Shown here in pieces: positions 43,333 through 52,625 of a DNA stretch of 64,000 nucleotides. Position numbers and translations under genes: made by a program. This DNA comes from Synergistaceae bacterium. GTDB taxonomy: Bacteria > Synergistota > Synergistia > Synergistales > Aminobacteriaceae. Below the pieces are notes generated by a model. It had not been told where the DNA came from and made no database searches. It saw only the letters and a list, made by a program, of their open reading frames with translations. Each line of letters begins with the position of its first letter. Position 1 is the first letter of the stretch. The stretch spans positions 1 to 64,000 of the forward strand of contig JAHDLC010000010.1 in NCBI GenBank assembly GCA_018436595.1, in the 5' to 3' direction.

Positions 43333-44742
43333 ATGGCACAATCGCAGGACAGAACGCACTTTATGGGGACCGATTCCATTCCCCGCCTGATGATCCGGTT
43401 TTCCCTGCCGGCCATCGGCGGGATGCTGGCCAACGCCCTGTACAACATCGTGGACCGCATCTTCGTCGGGCGCACCGTGGGGCCGGCGGGAATCGGCGCC
43501 ATCAGTGTGGCGTTTCCCTTCATGCTGCTGGTCATCGCTTACGGGCTGCTCATCGGTGTAGGGGCTGGAGCCCTGGTGTCCATTTCCCTCGGCGAAAAGC
43601 GGCGTGCCCGGGCTGAAAAAACCATGGGGAACGCACTCCTTTTCCTCGCGGGGGGCAGCATTGTCATCGCTGCGGCGGGGGGAATGCTCAGCACCCCGGT
43701 CCTGGAGCTTTCGGGCGCGAGTCCCACCATGCTGCCCCTGTCAAAGGAATATCTCGACATCATCGTCTGGGGCATCCCTTTTTCGACCCTTGCCTTCGGG
43801 CTCAACTATTTCATCCGGGCGGAGGGGAACCCCCGGTATGCCATGTACACCCTCTTCGTGGGCGCCTTCGCCAACATCGTCCTGGACGCTGTCTTCATTC
43901 TGAAGCTCGGCATGGGCATCAGGGGTGCGGCCCTGGCCACTGTGGCTTCCCAGCTCCTCTCCCTGGGGTGGGCCGCCGCCTATTACCTTCGCCGACGGGG
44001 CGTTCTCCGGTTCCGGAGAAAAAATCTCCGTCCCGACAGGGTGATCGTCGGAAGGATGCTGGCCATCGGGACCGCCCCGTTCCTGACGGAATTCAGCTTC
44101 ACCTTCATCATGGCGCTCTTCAACCGTTTCCTCCGGACCTACGGGGGAGATCTTGCCATCTCCGCCATGGGAATCTTCTTCAGCCTCGACAGCCTCCTTT
44201 TCCTCCCGGTCCTCGGGCTTGCGGAGGGAGTTCAGCCCCTCATCGGGTACAACTACGGCGCGAAGGACTACGGCCGGGTGATTGCCGCCGTCCGTTCCGC
44301 CATACTGATGGGGCTCGCTTTCTTCGCGGGGAGCTTTCTGCTCATCATGTCGGTGCCTGAACCGCTGATCCGCATCTTCAACGACACCGATCCCGAGCTG
44401 CTGGCCCTTTCCGTGCGGGGGATGCGGATCGGCTACAGCGGGGTCATGTTCGCCTCGGTGAGCATTATTGCCTCCCATACCTTTCAGGCCATCGGGAAGC
44501 CCAAAAAAGGGCTGTTTCTCACCCTTTCCCGGCACTTTCTCTTCATTCTCCCGCCGCTCTACTTCCTTCCCCCTCTCCTGGGGACGGACGGCGTCTGGAT
44601 GGCTCTCCCCCTGTCGGACCTGGGAGGAGGGCTCCTGGGAGCCTGGTTCCTGAAGCGGGAGTTCGCCGTCATGCGGCGAAACCAGCGGATCGACGGGATG
44701 TTGCCCCTCCCGGAATGTACGCCCCCTCCGGATTCTGTATAA
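43333..44742 (+). CDS. MATE-family multidrug/sodium antiporter
   Basis: 469 residues from ATG 43333 (GGAGG 8-12 bases upstream), about 12 hydrophobic segments. MATE signatures appear in each half: LPAIGGMLANALYNIVDRIFVG near residues 23-44 and EGVQPLIGYNYGAKDYGRV in the second half. MATE proteins export cationic drugs or metabolites in exchange for Na+ or H+. Substrate unknown. A TATAAT just before its stop (44736-44741) may drive the next gene. Confidence 0.94.
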   Translation: MAQSQDRTHFMGTDSIPRLMIRFSLPAIGGMLANALYNIVDRIFVGRTVGPAGIGAISVAFPFMLLVIAYGLLIGVGAGALVSISLGEKRRARAEKTMGNALLFLAGGSIVIAAAGGMLSTPVLELSGASPTMLPLSKEYLDIIVWGIPFSTLAFGLNYFIRAEGNPRYAMYTLFVGAFANIVLDAVFILKLGMGIRGAALATVASQLLSLGWAAAYYLRRRGVLRFRRKNLRPDRVIVGRMLAIGTAPFLTEFSFTFIMALFNRFLRTYGGDLAISAMGIFFSLDSLLFLPVLGLAEGVQPLIGYNYGAKDYGRVIAAVRSAILMGLAFFAGSFLLIMSVPEPLIRIFNDTDPELLALSVRGMRIGYSGVMFASVSIIASHTFQAIGKPKKGLFLTLSRHFLFILPPLYFLPPLLGTDGVWMALPLSDLGGGLLGAWFLKREFAVMRRNQRIDGMLPLPECTPPPDSV

Positions 44743-44868
44743 TGGAGGAACAGACGCTGTCCCCCTGGAAATCCCGGAGGTGAAATACATGGAGAGAAGA
44801 GCAGGCCCCATAGGCAGGGGCGGAGTGAAACCGGCCGGCGAAATGATCCCGGAGAAAAGGTTTTCTGC

Positions 44869-46146
44869 ATGAAAGCCTCGGGAAAAATCGGATTCGAAAA
44901 GGCTCTCGTCGGTGAAAGAGGAAAAGCGGCGTTTCTTTTTTCCTTCGGAATAGCCCTCTGCATTTTCGGCCTCACAAGGGATTCCCTGCAGGGTATCCTG
45001 TCGGGCCTGTGGAGGATTCTTGTCGAACCGGACTACCTCATTTCGGACTACATGGACGTGGGGGGCATGGGGGCGGCCTTCATCAACAGCGGGCTGCTCA
45101 CGGTGATCTTCACGTCCATCCTTGTATTTCTCAGGGTCCACATCAGGGGGATTTCCATCGCAGCGGTTTTTACCGTGGCGGGGTTCTCCTTTTTCGGGAA
45201 GAATCTGCTGAACGTCTGGTTTATCATGGCCGGAGTCTGGCTCTACGCGAGAAGCCGGAAAGAACCCTTTCTCAATTACGTGTACGTCGCCTTTTTCAGC
45301 ACCGCCCTTGCGCCCCTTGTGAGCCAGCTCATGTTCGGCTTTCACTTTCCTCCCTACCTGAGGATTGTTCTCGGCGCAGCGGCAGGGGTTTCGGCCGGTT
45401 TTCTGCTTCCCCCTCTCGCCACCTCCTTCCTGTCGGTCCACCACGGATTCAACCTGTACAATATGGGATTCACCGCCGGAATGGTGGGAACCCTGTATGT
45501 GTCCGTCTTCCGTTCCCACGGCTTCATCACGGCGAGCCGCGTCATCTGGTCTACGGGACACAACGGCCTTCTGTGGCCTCTGTGCGCCGCCTTTTTTCTT
45601 TTTCTCGCTGCTGCCGGACTGCTTCTCGGCGGCCTTTCGCAGGGCGGCCTGAGAGAGCTCTGGAAGCATCCCGGACGCCTCATAGCCGATTTCGTCGACC
45701 TGTATGATTTTCCCGCCACGCTCATGAACATGGGGCTGACGGGCCTTGCGGCCACAGCCTATCTCCGGCTGAGCGGGGGCGACTTCAACGGGCCGACCCT
45801 GGGCGGGCTTCTTACCATCGCCGGTTTCAGCGCCATGGGGAAAACACCCCGCAATATCGTTCCCATCCTGCTCGGCGTTGTGTTGGGCAGCATAACGAAA
45901 GACTGGAGCCTGACAGATCCGGCTATCCAGCTTGCCGCCCTTTTCGGGACCACCCTGGCCCCCATCGCCGGGGAATTCGGGGCGGCCGCCGGTGTCCTGG
46001 CGGGCTACATCCACTCGTCTGTGGTGCTGAACGTGGGAGTGCTCCACGCAGGTTTCAACCTGTACAACAACGGCTTTGCGGGGGGACTGGTGGCCGCCAT
46101 CCTTGTTCCCCTCATCGAGGCTTTTCGGAGGAGGGAGAAACGATGA
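44869..46146 (+). CDS. DUF1576 membrane protein
   Basis: 425 residues with about 10-12 hydrophobic segments, made of two similar halves (SVHHGFNLYNMGFTAGMVGTL and LHAGFNLYNNGFAGGLVAAI), a hallmark of DUF1576. The HGFNLYN and HAGFNLYN repeats carry His and Asn that could line a transport path. Function unknown; probably a transporter or channel. The following gene starts within its stop (ATGA), suggesting partnership with the 116-residue protein. Confidence 0.8.
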   Translation: MKASGKIGFEKALVGERGKAAFLFSFGIALCIFGLTRDSLQGILSGLWRILVEPDYLISDYMDVGGMGAAFINSGLLTVIFTSILVFLRVHIRGISIAAVFTVAGFSFFGKNLLNVWFIMAGVWLYARSRKEPFLNYVYVAFFSTALAPLVSQLMFGFHFPPYLRIVLGAAAGVSAGFLLPPLATSFLSVHHGFNLYNMGFTAGMVGTLYVSVFRSHGFITASRVIWSTGHNGLLWPLCAAFFLFLAAAGLLLGGLSQGGLRELWKHPGRLIADFVDLYDFPATLMNMGLTGLAATAYLRLSGGDFNGPTLGGLLTIAGFSAMGKTPRNIVPILLGVVLGSITKDWSLTDPAIQLAALFGTTLAPIAGEFGAAAGVLAGYIHSSVVLNVGVLHAGFNLYNNGFAGGLVAAILVPLIEAFRRREKR

Positions 46147-46493
46147 GGCACGAGCGTCTCGTGGTGTCCCGCATCGTGGGCGAACTGATGAACTTTTTTT
46201 TCTCCATGGGCGCCAGGGATTTCCAGGCCCGGGTCGCCAGGAGCGACGAGGGGCACGAGATCGTCATCGAGTCGGATTACGCCGGGAACCAGGGGAGCAA
46301 GCTCCGGGAGATGACCCGGCTGCTGCGGATGCCCCGGGCCCGGGAGATGGAGCAATATTCATGGTCGCTGTCGGGGGACATCAGTACGGGCCAGGAGATC
46401 TACCTCGTGGGCATCCTGACTGATACCGTCTCGGTGGACCACGACGAACAGGCGGGAAAGGTACGTATCGTCCTGTTCCGGAAGTGGAACTGA
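46143..46493 (+). CDS. Hypothetical protein coupled to DUF1576
   Basis: 116 residues, ATGA overlap with the DUF1576 gene. Soluble, no signal peptide, alpha/beta pattern with RHERLVVSRIVGELMNFFFS at the N-terminus and a C-terminal beta run ending VRIVLFRKWN. I do not recognise a family. Its tight coupling to a membrane protein on one side and a DUF917 protein on the other suggests a shared function. Confidence 0.65.
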   Translation: MRHERLVVSRIVGELMNFFFSMGARDFQARVARSDEGHEIVIESDYAGNQGSKLREMTRLLRMPRAREMEQYSWSLSGDISTGQEIYLVGILTDTVSVDHDEQAGKVRIVLFRKWN

Positions 46494-46510
46494 ACGGAAG
46501 GGAGAAAATC

Positions 46511-47587
46511 ATGGCACAGACGGAACTCACCCGGGAACTGCTGGAAGCCGCCGTCCTCGGCGCCTCGCTGCTCGGAGGAGGAGGAGGAGGAACGGTGGAG
46601 GAAGCTCTTGAAGTGGGAGAAATGGCCCTGAAGATCGGTCCCCTTCACCTTGTGGACCCGGACGACCTCGCCCCCTCGGGAACGGTTCTCACCTGCTCTA
46701 CGGTCACCTGTCCCCACCGGAAGGATCCCTGCATTACCCCGAGGGCGAGGGTGCGCTCGGTGGAGCTGCTTCTCGAGAGCGGCGGGCCCAGGCCTTCCGG
46801 CCTTATTCCCAACGAGTGCGGAACCACGGGCATGGTGAACGGCTGGATCGAGGGTGCCATTCTCGGAATCCCCCTGGTGGATGCCCCCTGCAACGGCCGG
46901 GCTCACCCCACCCCCGAAATGGGCTCCATGGGGCTGCACCTCGTGGAGGGATATATTTCCTCCCAGTCCTTCGCCGGAGGCAGCCCTGCAAAGGGAGCTT
47001 ATATAGAAGGGATCCTCAGGGGCTCAGTGGATACTGTATCGAATATGATCCGCCAGGATGCCTGCGTTGTAGGGGGTATCCTGGCAGTGGCGCGAAACCC
47101 GGTGAACGCCGTTTACGTGAAAGAAAACGGAGCGCCGGGCGCGGTGAAGCAGGCCATTCGCCTCGGAACGGCCATGAAAGGGGCAGCGGAGAAAAGCGCC
47201 GGAGCTGTCATTGAAGCAGCGGCGGAGATGCTCTCAGCCACGGTGATACGCTGCGGGGCCGTGGATGCGGTGGACCGGTTCACCGCCGGGGGCATCGACA
47301 CCGGGACGGCATTTCTCGGCGGATACGAGGTGACCTTCTGGAAGGAGTACATGACCCTGGAAAAGGACGGGGAACGGCTGGCCACTTTTCCCGATCTCAT
47401 CACTCTTTTCGACGGCGATACCGGACGGATCATCCCCAGCGACAGCCTCCAGCCGGGGATGAATGCCGTGATCTTCATCGCCTCCAGGAGGGAGCTGGTT
47501 CTCGGGGGAGGCATGCGCTCTCCCGGGCTCTTTGAGCCGGCGGAGAAAATCCTCGGGAAACCCATTCTTCCCTTCCTTCATATCTGA
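46511..47587 (+). CDS. DUF917 family protein
   Basis: 358 residues from ATG 46511 (GAAGGGAG upstream). DUF917 members are related to hydantoinase/oxoprolinase-type proteins. The N-terminal Gly-rich LLGGGGGG (about residues 19-27) replaces the usual LGTGGGG; central RPSGLIPNECGTTGMVNGW and HPTPEMGSMG fit the family. Coding DNA for the glycines is a GGA trinucleotide run. Third of a likely operon with DUF1576; a strong terminator follows. Function unknown. Confidence 0.75.
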   Translation: MAQTELTRELLEAAVLGASLLGGGGGGTVEEALEVGEMALKIGPLHLVDPDDLAPSGTVLTCSTVTCPHRKDPCITPRARVRSVELLLESGGPRPSGLIPNECGTTGMVNGWIEGAILGIPLVDAPCNGRAHPTPEMGSMGLHLVEGYISSQSFAGGSPAKGAYIEGILRGSVDTVSNMIRQDACVVGGILAVARNPVNAVYVKENGAPGAVKQAIRLGTAMKGAAEKSAGAVIEAAAEMLSATVIRCGAVDAVDRFTAGGIDTGTAFLGGYEVTFWKEYMTLEKDGERLATFPDLITLFDGDTGRIIPSDSLQPGMNAVIFIASRRELVLGGGMRSPGLFEPAEKILGKPILPFLHI

Positions 47588-47606
47588 TCGTGGTCATATC
47601 CTCCGG

Positions 47607-47629
47607 GGCGGCCTTCGGGCCGCCTTTTT
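47607..47629 (+). terminator. Terminator after the DUF917 gene
   Basis: 7-bp stem (GGCGGCC, 47607-47613, with GGCCGCC, 47618-47624), TTCG tetraloop, five T. Confidence 0.9.
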
Positions 47630-47683
47630 CCTGCCGCTGCAGGAGGAAAGCCGGACCTTCCTGCCCGGCTGCTGGTCTGATAT

Positions 47684-47712
47684 TTGACATAATATAATAT
47701 GCGTGGTAATCT
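47684..47712 (+). promoter_or_regulatory. Promoter of the kor-suc operon
   Basis: TTGACA (47684-47689), 17-base spacer, TAATCT (47707-47712), with an extended TGG before the -10. The 5' untranslated region contains a small TGCCCGG/CCGGGCA hairpin around 47734-47754. The strongest-looking promoter in the window. Confidence 0.65.
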
Positions 47713-47770
47713 CTCCTCATGGTGTATTCTGCCCGGATTTTGCCCGGGCATACAAAATGGAGGTGTATGA

Positions 47771-48916
47771 ATGGGACTTGAAGACCGGGTTTTGACCGGC
47801 GTCCATTTCATGCAGGGAAACTATGCTGCAGTCGAAGGCGCCATTGCGGCGGGATGCGACTTTTTCGCCGGGTATCCCATCACCCCTGCGAACGAGGTCT
47901 CCGAAGGGATGGCCAGGAGGCTCCCCGCCGTCGGGGGCGTCTTCTTCCAGGGAGAGGACGAACTGTGTTCCATCTATGCCATATCCGCGGCGTCCCTTGC
48001 CGGGGCGAAGGCCATGACGGCCACAGCCAGTGCAGGATATGACTACATGCAGGAGGGTATCGAGTACGCCGTGGCCGTGGAGGCCCCCATCGTGGTGGTT
48101 GACGTGATGCGCTGCCGGGGCGAAAACTTCGCCACCCAGTCGGACATCATGCAGGTCCGGTGGGCCGCCGCCGGCGACCATGAGATGATCGTGCTGGCTC
48201 CTTCAACGGTCCAGGAGACCTTCGACTTCACCGTCCGGGCCTTCAATCTCGCCGAGGAGTACCGTACCCCCGTGGTCGTTGTGTCCGAGATGTCCCTCGC
48301 CCTCATGAGAGAGCGCCTCGAGATTCCCGCTGCCTCGGCCATTCCGGTGGTGAACCGGAAACGGACCGCCAAGTCCCCCGCCGACTACCTTCCTTTCCAC
48401 GCCGATTCAGAGTACGGGGTTCCGGACTTCGCGGAGCTCGGCACGGGCTACCGGGTCATCCACTCCATCAACCCCCACGACGAGCGGGGAGACATCGAGT
48501 GGGAGCCCCACGCCTTCGATCGCCTCTACAAGAGGATTACCGGCAAGGTCCGGGAGAACCGCACAAAGATTTCCACGGTCCAGCGGTTCGGCCTCGATGA
48601 CGCCGACATTGCCCTGGTTGCCTTCGGCAGCGAGGTGCGCCCCGCTCTCGACGCCATGGAGATGGCCCGGGAGAAAGGGATCAGGGCCGGCGTGATGAAG
48701 CTCGACGCCCCGTGGCCCTTCCCGGAGGAGGCGATCCGGGACCTGGCTTCCAACGTGGGGGCCGTGGTCACCGTGGAGATGAACATGGGCAAGTACGCCG
48801 GAGAGGTCGAGCGGGCGGTGTGCGGAAAGTGCCGTACCGCGAGGGCGACGAAGAACCTCGGGACGCCCCACACTCCGGACGAGATTCTTTCCGTCATCGA
48901 GGAGGTGCGGGCATGA
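47771..48916 (+). CDS. korA: 2-oxoacid:ferredoxin oxidoreductase, alpha subunit
   Basis: 381 residues. Pyrimidine and core domains of a TPP enzyme oxidising 2-oxoacids to acyl-CoA with reduced ferredoxin. GYPITPANEVSE (about residues 34-45) and QGEDELCSIYAI are typical; the C-terminal part has AFGSEVRPALDAM. Ribosome site TGGAGGTG precedes ATG 47771. Its stop overlaps korB (ATGA). Kor/Vor type; 2-oxoglutarate, branched-chain or 2-oxobutyrate could be substrates. Confidence 0.93.
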   Translation: MGLEDRVLTGVHFMQGNYAAVEGAIAAGCDFFAGYPITPANEVSEGMARRLPAVGGVFFQGEDELCSIYAISAASLAGAKAMTATASAGYDYMQEGIEYAVAVEAPIVVVDVMRCRGENFATQSDIMQVRWAAAGDHEMIVLAPSTVQETFDFTVRAFNLAEEYRTPVVVVSEMSLALMRERLEIPAASAIPVVNRKRTAKSPADYLPFHADSEYGVPDFAELGTGYRVIHSINPHDERGDIEWEPHAFDRLYKRITGKVRENRTKISTVQRFGLDDADIALVAFGSEVRPALDAMEMAREKGIRAGVMKLDAPWPFPEEAIRDLASNVGAVVTVEMNMGKYAGEVERAVCGKCRTARATKNLGTPHTPDEILSVIEEVRA

Positions 48917-49770
48917 GCGCTCCCGAACTGTACACAAACGGCAATCCCCTGCTGAAATACATGAGGCAGGACAAGCTGCCCCATTTCTTCTGCCCCGGCT
49001 GCGGCTGCGGCCAGGTTGTGAGCGCCTTTCTCCGGGCCGTGGAAGCCCTCGGCCTCGACCTCGGCTCCATGGTGGGCATCGGCGGCGTGGGCTGCACTGC
49101 CCGGATTCCCGTCTACATCAACATGGACTGCCTCCACGGCGTCCACGGCAGGACCCTCGCATGGGCGACGGGGATCAAGCTCCACAAGCCCGACACCAAG
49201 GTAGTGGTCTTCGCCGGGGACGGCGACGCCCTCTCCATCGGCGGAAACCATTTCATCCACGCCGCCCGGCGCAACCTCGACGTGACCTTCGTGGTGGTGA
49301 ACAACTTCAACTTCGCCATGACCGGCGGCCAGGTGGCGCCCATGACTCCCGACGGCTCTGTCACCATGACCACCCCTTACGGAAGCAGCGAGCCTCCCTT
49401 TGATATGTGCAAGCTGGCGGTAACGGCGGGTGCGACCTACGTGGCCAGGACCCTGACCTCCAATCCCGCCCAGATGACCACCTTCCTGAAGAATGCCCTG
49501 AACCACAAGGGATTCTCCGTGGTTGAAATTCTGTCCCAGTGCCCGACCCATTTCGGCCGGTACGCCCTCGGAAGCGGCAGCCCCAAGGGCCTGGTGGAGT
49601 GGATCAAGAGCCATACCGTTCCGGCGTCCGCCGCCGAAAAAATGTCTCCCGAGGAAACGGCAGGGAAGTACCTTGTGGGCGAGTTTGTCAACGTTGAAAA
49701 ACCCGTCTTCCGGGGAAGCACCGTGTACACCCCGTCGACCTGCGGCTGCGGCGGGAAGGAGGCCAAGTAA
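48913..49770 (+). CDS. korB: 2-oxoacid:ferredoxin oxidoreductase, beta subunit
   Basis: 285 residues from ATG 48913. Carries the TPP site (GDGDALSIGGNH, about residues 98-109) and iron-sulfur cysteines CPGCGC (C27, C30, C32 and distal Cys). NNFNFAMTGGQ follows. A longer frame extending left is a shadow of korA. Overlaps the gamma gene (TAATG). Confidence 0.94.
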   Translation: MSAPELYTNGNPLLKYMRQDKLPHFFCPGCGCGQVVSAFLRAVEALGLDLGSMVGIGGVGCTARIPVYINMDCLHGVHGRTLAWATGIKLHKPDTKVVVFAGDGDALSIGGNHFIHAARRNLDVTFVVVNNFNFAMTGGQVAPMTPDGSVTMTTPYGSSEPPFDMCKLAVTAGATYVARTLTSNPAQMTTFLKNALNHKGFSVVEILSQCPTHFGRYALGSGSPKGLVEWIKSHTVPASAAEKMSPEETAGKYLVGEFVNVEKPVFRGSTVYTPSTCGCGGKEAK

Positions 49771-50327
49771 TGAACACGAAACAGACGAGCATCCGGTTCT
49801 GCGGCTTCGGCGGCCAGGGGATCATCCTGTCCTCCGTCATTCTCGGCGAGGCGGCGGTGACCAAGGAAGGCATCTATGCCGCCCAGTCCCAGTCCTACGG
49901 CTCCGAGGCCCGGGGCGGCCAGTGCCAGTCCGAGGTGGTCCTGTCGAAGAACCCCATCGGCACCCCCACCAACGAGCAGAACGACATCCTCGTGGCCATG
50001 TTCCAGGCGGCCTACATGAGCCACAAACATGAACTGAAGAAGGGCGGCGTCCTTTTCGTGGACAGCGGCCTCGTACCCGACCTCGGCGACGTGGATCCCT
50101 CCGTCACCGTGTGGAAGGTTCCCGCCACAGAGACGGCCATCCGTCTCGGCAGCAAGATGGCGGGCAACATGGTCATGCTGGGCTTCATCCAGGAAAAAAC
50201 GGGCCTCGTCTCCAGGGACAGTCTCCTGGCTGCCATCCGGGAGTCGGTGAAGGAGAAGTACGTGGAGATGAACACCGCCGCCTTTGAAGAGGGCATCCGC
50301 ATGGCGAAAGAGGACACGGGGGCATGA
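49770..50327 (+). CDS. korC: 2-oxoacid:ferredoxin oxidoreductase, gamma subunit
   Basis: 185 residues. FCGFGGQGIILSSVILGEAA at residues 10-29 is the typical gamma motif, with SYGSEARGGQCQSEVV (about 49-64). It completes the catalytic core of the complex. Overlaps the next gene sucC by 4 bases (ATGA), joining the oxidoreductase and the ligase translationally. Confidence 0.95.
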   Translation: MNTKQTSIRFCGFGGQGIILSSVILGEAAVTKEGIYAAQSQSYGSEARGGQCQSEVVLSKNPIGTPTNEQNDILVAMFQAAYMSHKHELKKGGVLFVDSGLVPDLGDVDPSVTVWKVPATETAIRLGSKMAGNMVMLGFIQEKTGLVSRDSLLAAIRESVKEKYVEMNTAAFEEGIRMAKEDTGA

Positions 50328-51448
50328 AGCTCTACGAATTCCAGGGCAAGGCTCTGTTCCGCGAAGCGGGCATACCGGTACCCCGGGGCGCCGTGGTCAC
50401 CGCCTCCGACCGGTCGGGTCTCTTCGCCCCCTCTGCGGTGAAGGCCCAGGTTCTCTCCGGGGGGCGGGGAAAGGCGGGCGGCGTTCTGCTCGTCTCCACC
50501 CAGGCGGAAGCTGAAAAGGCCGCCGGCTCCATCCTTTCCATGGAACTGAAGGGAGAGCCGGTCAGAGCTCTTCTCGTGGAGGAGAAGATGAACATCCGGG
50601 CGGAATACTACCTCGCCGTCACTTTCGACGGTGAGGCCGGCACGCCCCTGTTCATGGCCAGCGCCTCCGGCGGAATGGATATCGAGTCGGTGGCGGAGCA
50701 CAGCCCCGAGAAGATTCTCAAGCTTCCCGTGGATCCCCTGTGGGGCCTCACGGACTACAAGCTGCGCGCCATGGCCGATTTCCTCGGCTATGAGAACAAG
50801 AAGGAGTTCGCCTCCTTCGCCCGGAAGGTCTGGACCCTCTTCAGGGAAAAAAATGCCGTCCTGGTGGAGATCAACCCCCTGGTGGTCACCGATTCGGGCC
50901 TCGTGGCCCTCGACTCGAAGATCGAGATCGACGACGACGCCAGGCCCAGGCTGAAGGACCTCTTCGAAAAAAATCTCGCCGAGCAGGCGGCTCTCACCGG
51001 AGTGGAAGGGGAGGCGGACCACGGCACCATCACCTACGTTCCCCTCGAGGGGAACGTGGGCCTCATTTCTGACGGTGCAGGCACAGGGATGCTCACCCTC
51101 GACCTCATCCGGGACCTCGGCGGCGAGGCGGCGGACTTCTGCGAAATGGGCGGCCTGACGAGCCCCGAAGTGATGTACTCCGCCATGGACCAGGTCTTCT
51201 CGGACAAGAAAGACATCAAGAGCCTGCTCGTGGTCCTCATCGGCGGCTTCAACCGCATGGACGAAATGGCCGAGGGCATAACGGCCTATCTTCGGGAGCA
51301 CAAGGTCTCCATTCCCCTGGTGGTGCGCCTCTGCGGCACCATGGAGGAAGAGGGCAAGGCCATTATGAAAGAGGCGGGCCTTCCCGTCTATGACGATCTT
51401 CGGACCGCCGTCGCCGACGCCGTGCGGTTCGCCGCGGGAGGGAACTGA
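50324..51448 (+). CDS. sucC: Succinyl-CoA synthetase-type ligase, beta subunit (ADP-forming)
   Basis: 374 residues, ATP-grasp subunit binding ADP and the acyl phosphate/CoA side. N-terminal LYEFQGKALFREAGIPVP and EINPLVV (about residue 184) with VLSGGRGKAGG fit. In context it takes the acyl-CoA produced by the Kor subunits and makes ATP. The region around the nucleotide loop reads GGNVGLISDGAGTGM-like LEGNVGLISDGAG. Start overlaps korC; stop abuts the alpha subunit start region. Confidence 0.93.
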   Translation: MKLYEFQGKALFREAGIPVPRGAVVTASDRSGLFAPSAVKAQVLSGGRGKAGGVLLVSTQAEAEKAAGSILSMELKGEPVRALLVEEKMNIRAEYYLAVTFDGEAGTPLFMASASGGMDIESVAEHSPEKILKLPVDPLWGLTDYKLRAMADFLGYENKKEFASFARKVWTLFREKNAVLVEINPLVVTDSGLVALDSKIEIDDDARPRLKDLFEKNLAEQAALTGVEGEADHGTITYVPLEGNVGLISDGAGTGMLTLDLIRDLGGEAADFCEMGGLTSPEVMYSAMDQVFSDKKDIKSLLVVLIGGFNRMDEMAEGITAYLREHKVSIPLVVRLCGTMEEEGKAIMKEAGLPVYDDLRTAVADAVRFAAGGN

Positions 51449-51449
51449 C

Positions 51450-52316
51450 ATGGCCATACTTGTGGATCGCGATACCCGGGTTCTCGTCCAGGGAATCACC
51501 GGAAAATCGGGCATTCTCCAGACCAAATCCCTGATTGACTACGGCACGGCGGTGGTCGCCGGTGTCACCCCGGGAAAGGCCGGCACGGCCGTGGAGGGTG
51601 TTCCCGTGTTCAACTCCGTGGCGGACGCCGTCAGGGAAGTGTCTCCCAACGCGGCCATCAGCTTCGTTCCTCCCCTGTTCGCCAAGGATGCCGCCATGGA
51701 GGCCATGGAGGCCGGAATCAAACTTCTCGTCCTCACCATGGAAGGGATTCCGAAGCATGACGTGCTGGACATCCTCTCCTATGCCTCCGGCAGGGGAGTG
51801 CGGGTTCTCGGTCCAGGAACCGCAGGGGTCATCTCCCCGGGCAAGTGCAAGCTGGGCGCCCATCCCGCCCGGATGTTCAGGGAGGGGAAGGTCGGCGTGG
51901 TGTCGAAGAGCGGCGCCCTGTCCTACGAGGTGGGGAAGACCCTCACCGACGCCGGCATCGGCCAGTCCACCGTTGTCGCTCTCGGCGGCGGCCCCATCTG
52001 GGGAACCACCCAGCGGGACATCGTGAAACTCTTCAACGAGGATCCCGAGACGGAGATCATCGTTCTCCTCGGCGAGATCGGCGGAGGAACCGAGATTGCC
52101 GCGGCGGAATACATCGCCGAATCGGTCCGCAAGCCCGTGGTCTCCCTGATCGTGGGCCGGGCGGCTCCGGAGGGAAAATCCCTGGGCCACGCCGGTGCGA
52201 TCATCCGGGGAAACAAGGGAACGGCGGCGTCGAAAATGGAAGCCCTGGAAAAAGCGGGAGCCTGTCTGGCTACGTCTCCCGCCCAGGTGGTGGAATTAAT
52301 CCGGAAGCTGGGGTGA
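51450..52316 (+). CDS. sucD: Succinyl-CoA synthetase-type ligase, alpha subunit
   Basis: 288 residues from ATG 51450. CoA-binding Rossmann domain with QGITGKSG (about 14-21), and the catalytic phosphohistidine in KSLGHAGAI (about residue 247). The partner of sucC. A longer frame to 51390 overlaps sucC and lacks a ribosome site. The ferredoxin gene follows 7 bases after. Confidence 0.94.
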   Translation: MAILVDRDTRVLVQGITGKSGILQTKSLIDYGTAVVAGVTPGKAGTAVEGVPVFNSVADAVREVSPNAAISFVPPLFAKDAAMEAMEAGIKLLVLTMEGIPKHDVLDILSYASGRGVRVLGPGTAGVISPGKCKLGAHPARMFREGKVGVVSKSGALSYEVGKTLTDAGIGQSTVVALGGGPIWGTTQRDIVKLFNEDPETEIIVLLGEIGGGTEIAAAEYIAESVRKPVVSLIVGRAAPEGKSLGHAGAIIRGNKGTAASKMEALEKAGACLATSPAQVVELIRKLG

Positions 52317-52323
52317 TGAGATC

Positions 52324-52524
52324 ATGGCTGTGCATGTAAACAAGCGGCTCTGCAAGGGATGCGGCCTGTGCATTTCCGTCTGCCCGAAGAACGTGTACGA
52401 AATTTCTTCCGAGACGAACCAGAAGGGGTTCACCGTCGTCGCGGCAGTCCGGGAGTCGGACTGCATCAAGTGCAGACGGTGCGAGATCACCTGCCCCGAT
52501 ATGGCGCTGTGGATCGAGGAATAG
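52324..52524 (+). CDS. korD: 2-oxoacid oxidoreductase delta subunit, two-cluster ferredoxin
   Basis: 66 residues with two 4Fe-4S motifs: C10, C13, C16, C20 and C47, C50, C53, C57. Likely the delta (KorD) subunit that passes electrons from the KorABC core to soluble ferredoxin. Its place after sucCD, not beside korA, is unusual. Confidence 0.93.
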   Translation: MAVHVNKRLCKGCGLCISVCPKNVYEISSETNQKGFTVVAAVRESDCIKCRRCEITCPDMALWIEE

Positions 52525-52625
52525 AATAAGCGGACTGGCGGCGGGGCGGCGGAAGAAATTCCGGCCGCCCCTGTCCCGTTGACAATGAACGCCCGAAAAG
52601 GGCACAAGGAGGCTGAAGCAGTACA

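Noticed and set aside
43741-46047. Very long open frame (about 768 codons) antisense to the MATE and DUF1576 genes
   Set aside because: Its peptide is low-complexity, rich in His, Glu, Gly and Arg, has no domain and no ribosome site. Sense-strand genes there have membrane-protein patterns and family motifs. GC-rich third positions commonly create such shadows.
46571-46592. GGA trinucleotide run in the DUF917 gene as a phase-variation tract
   Set aside because: It is short, in frame, and encodes the expected Gly-rich loop; slippage by one unit would only change the glycine count.
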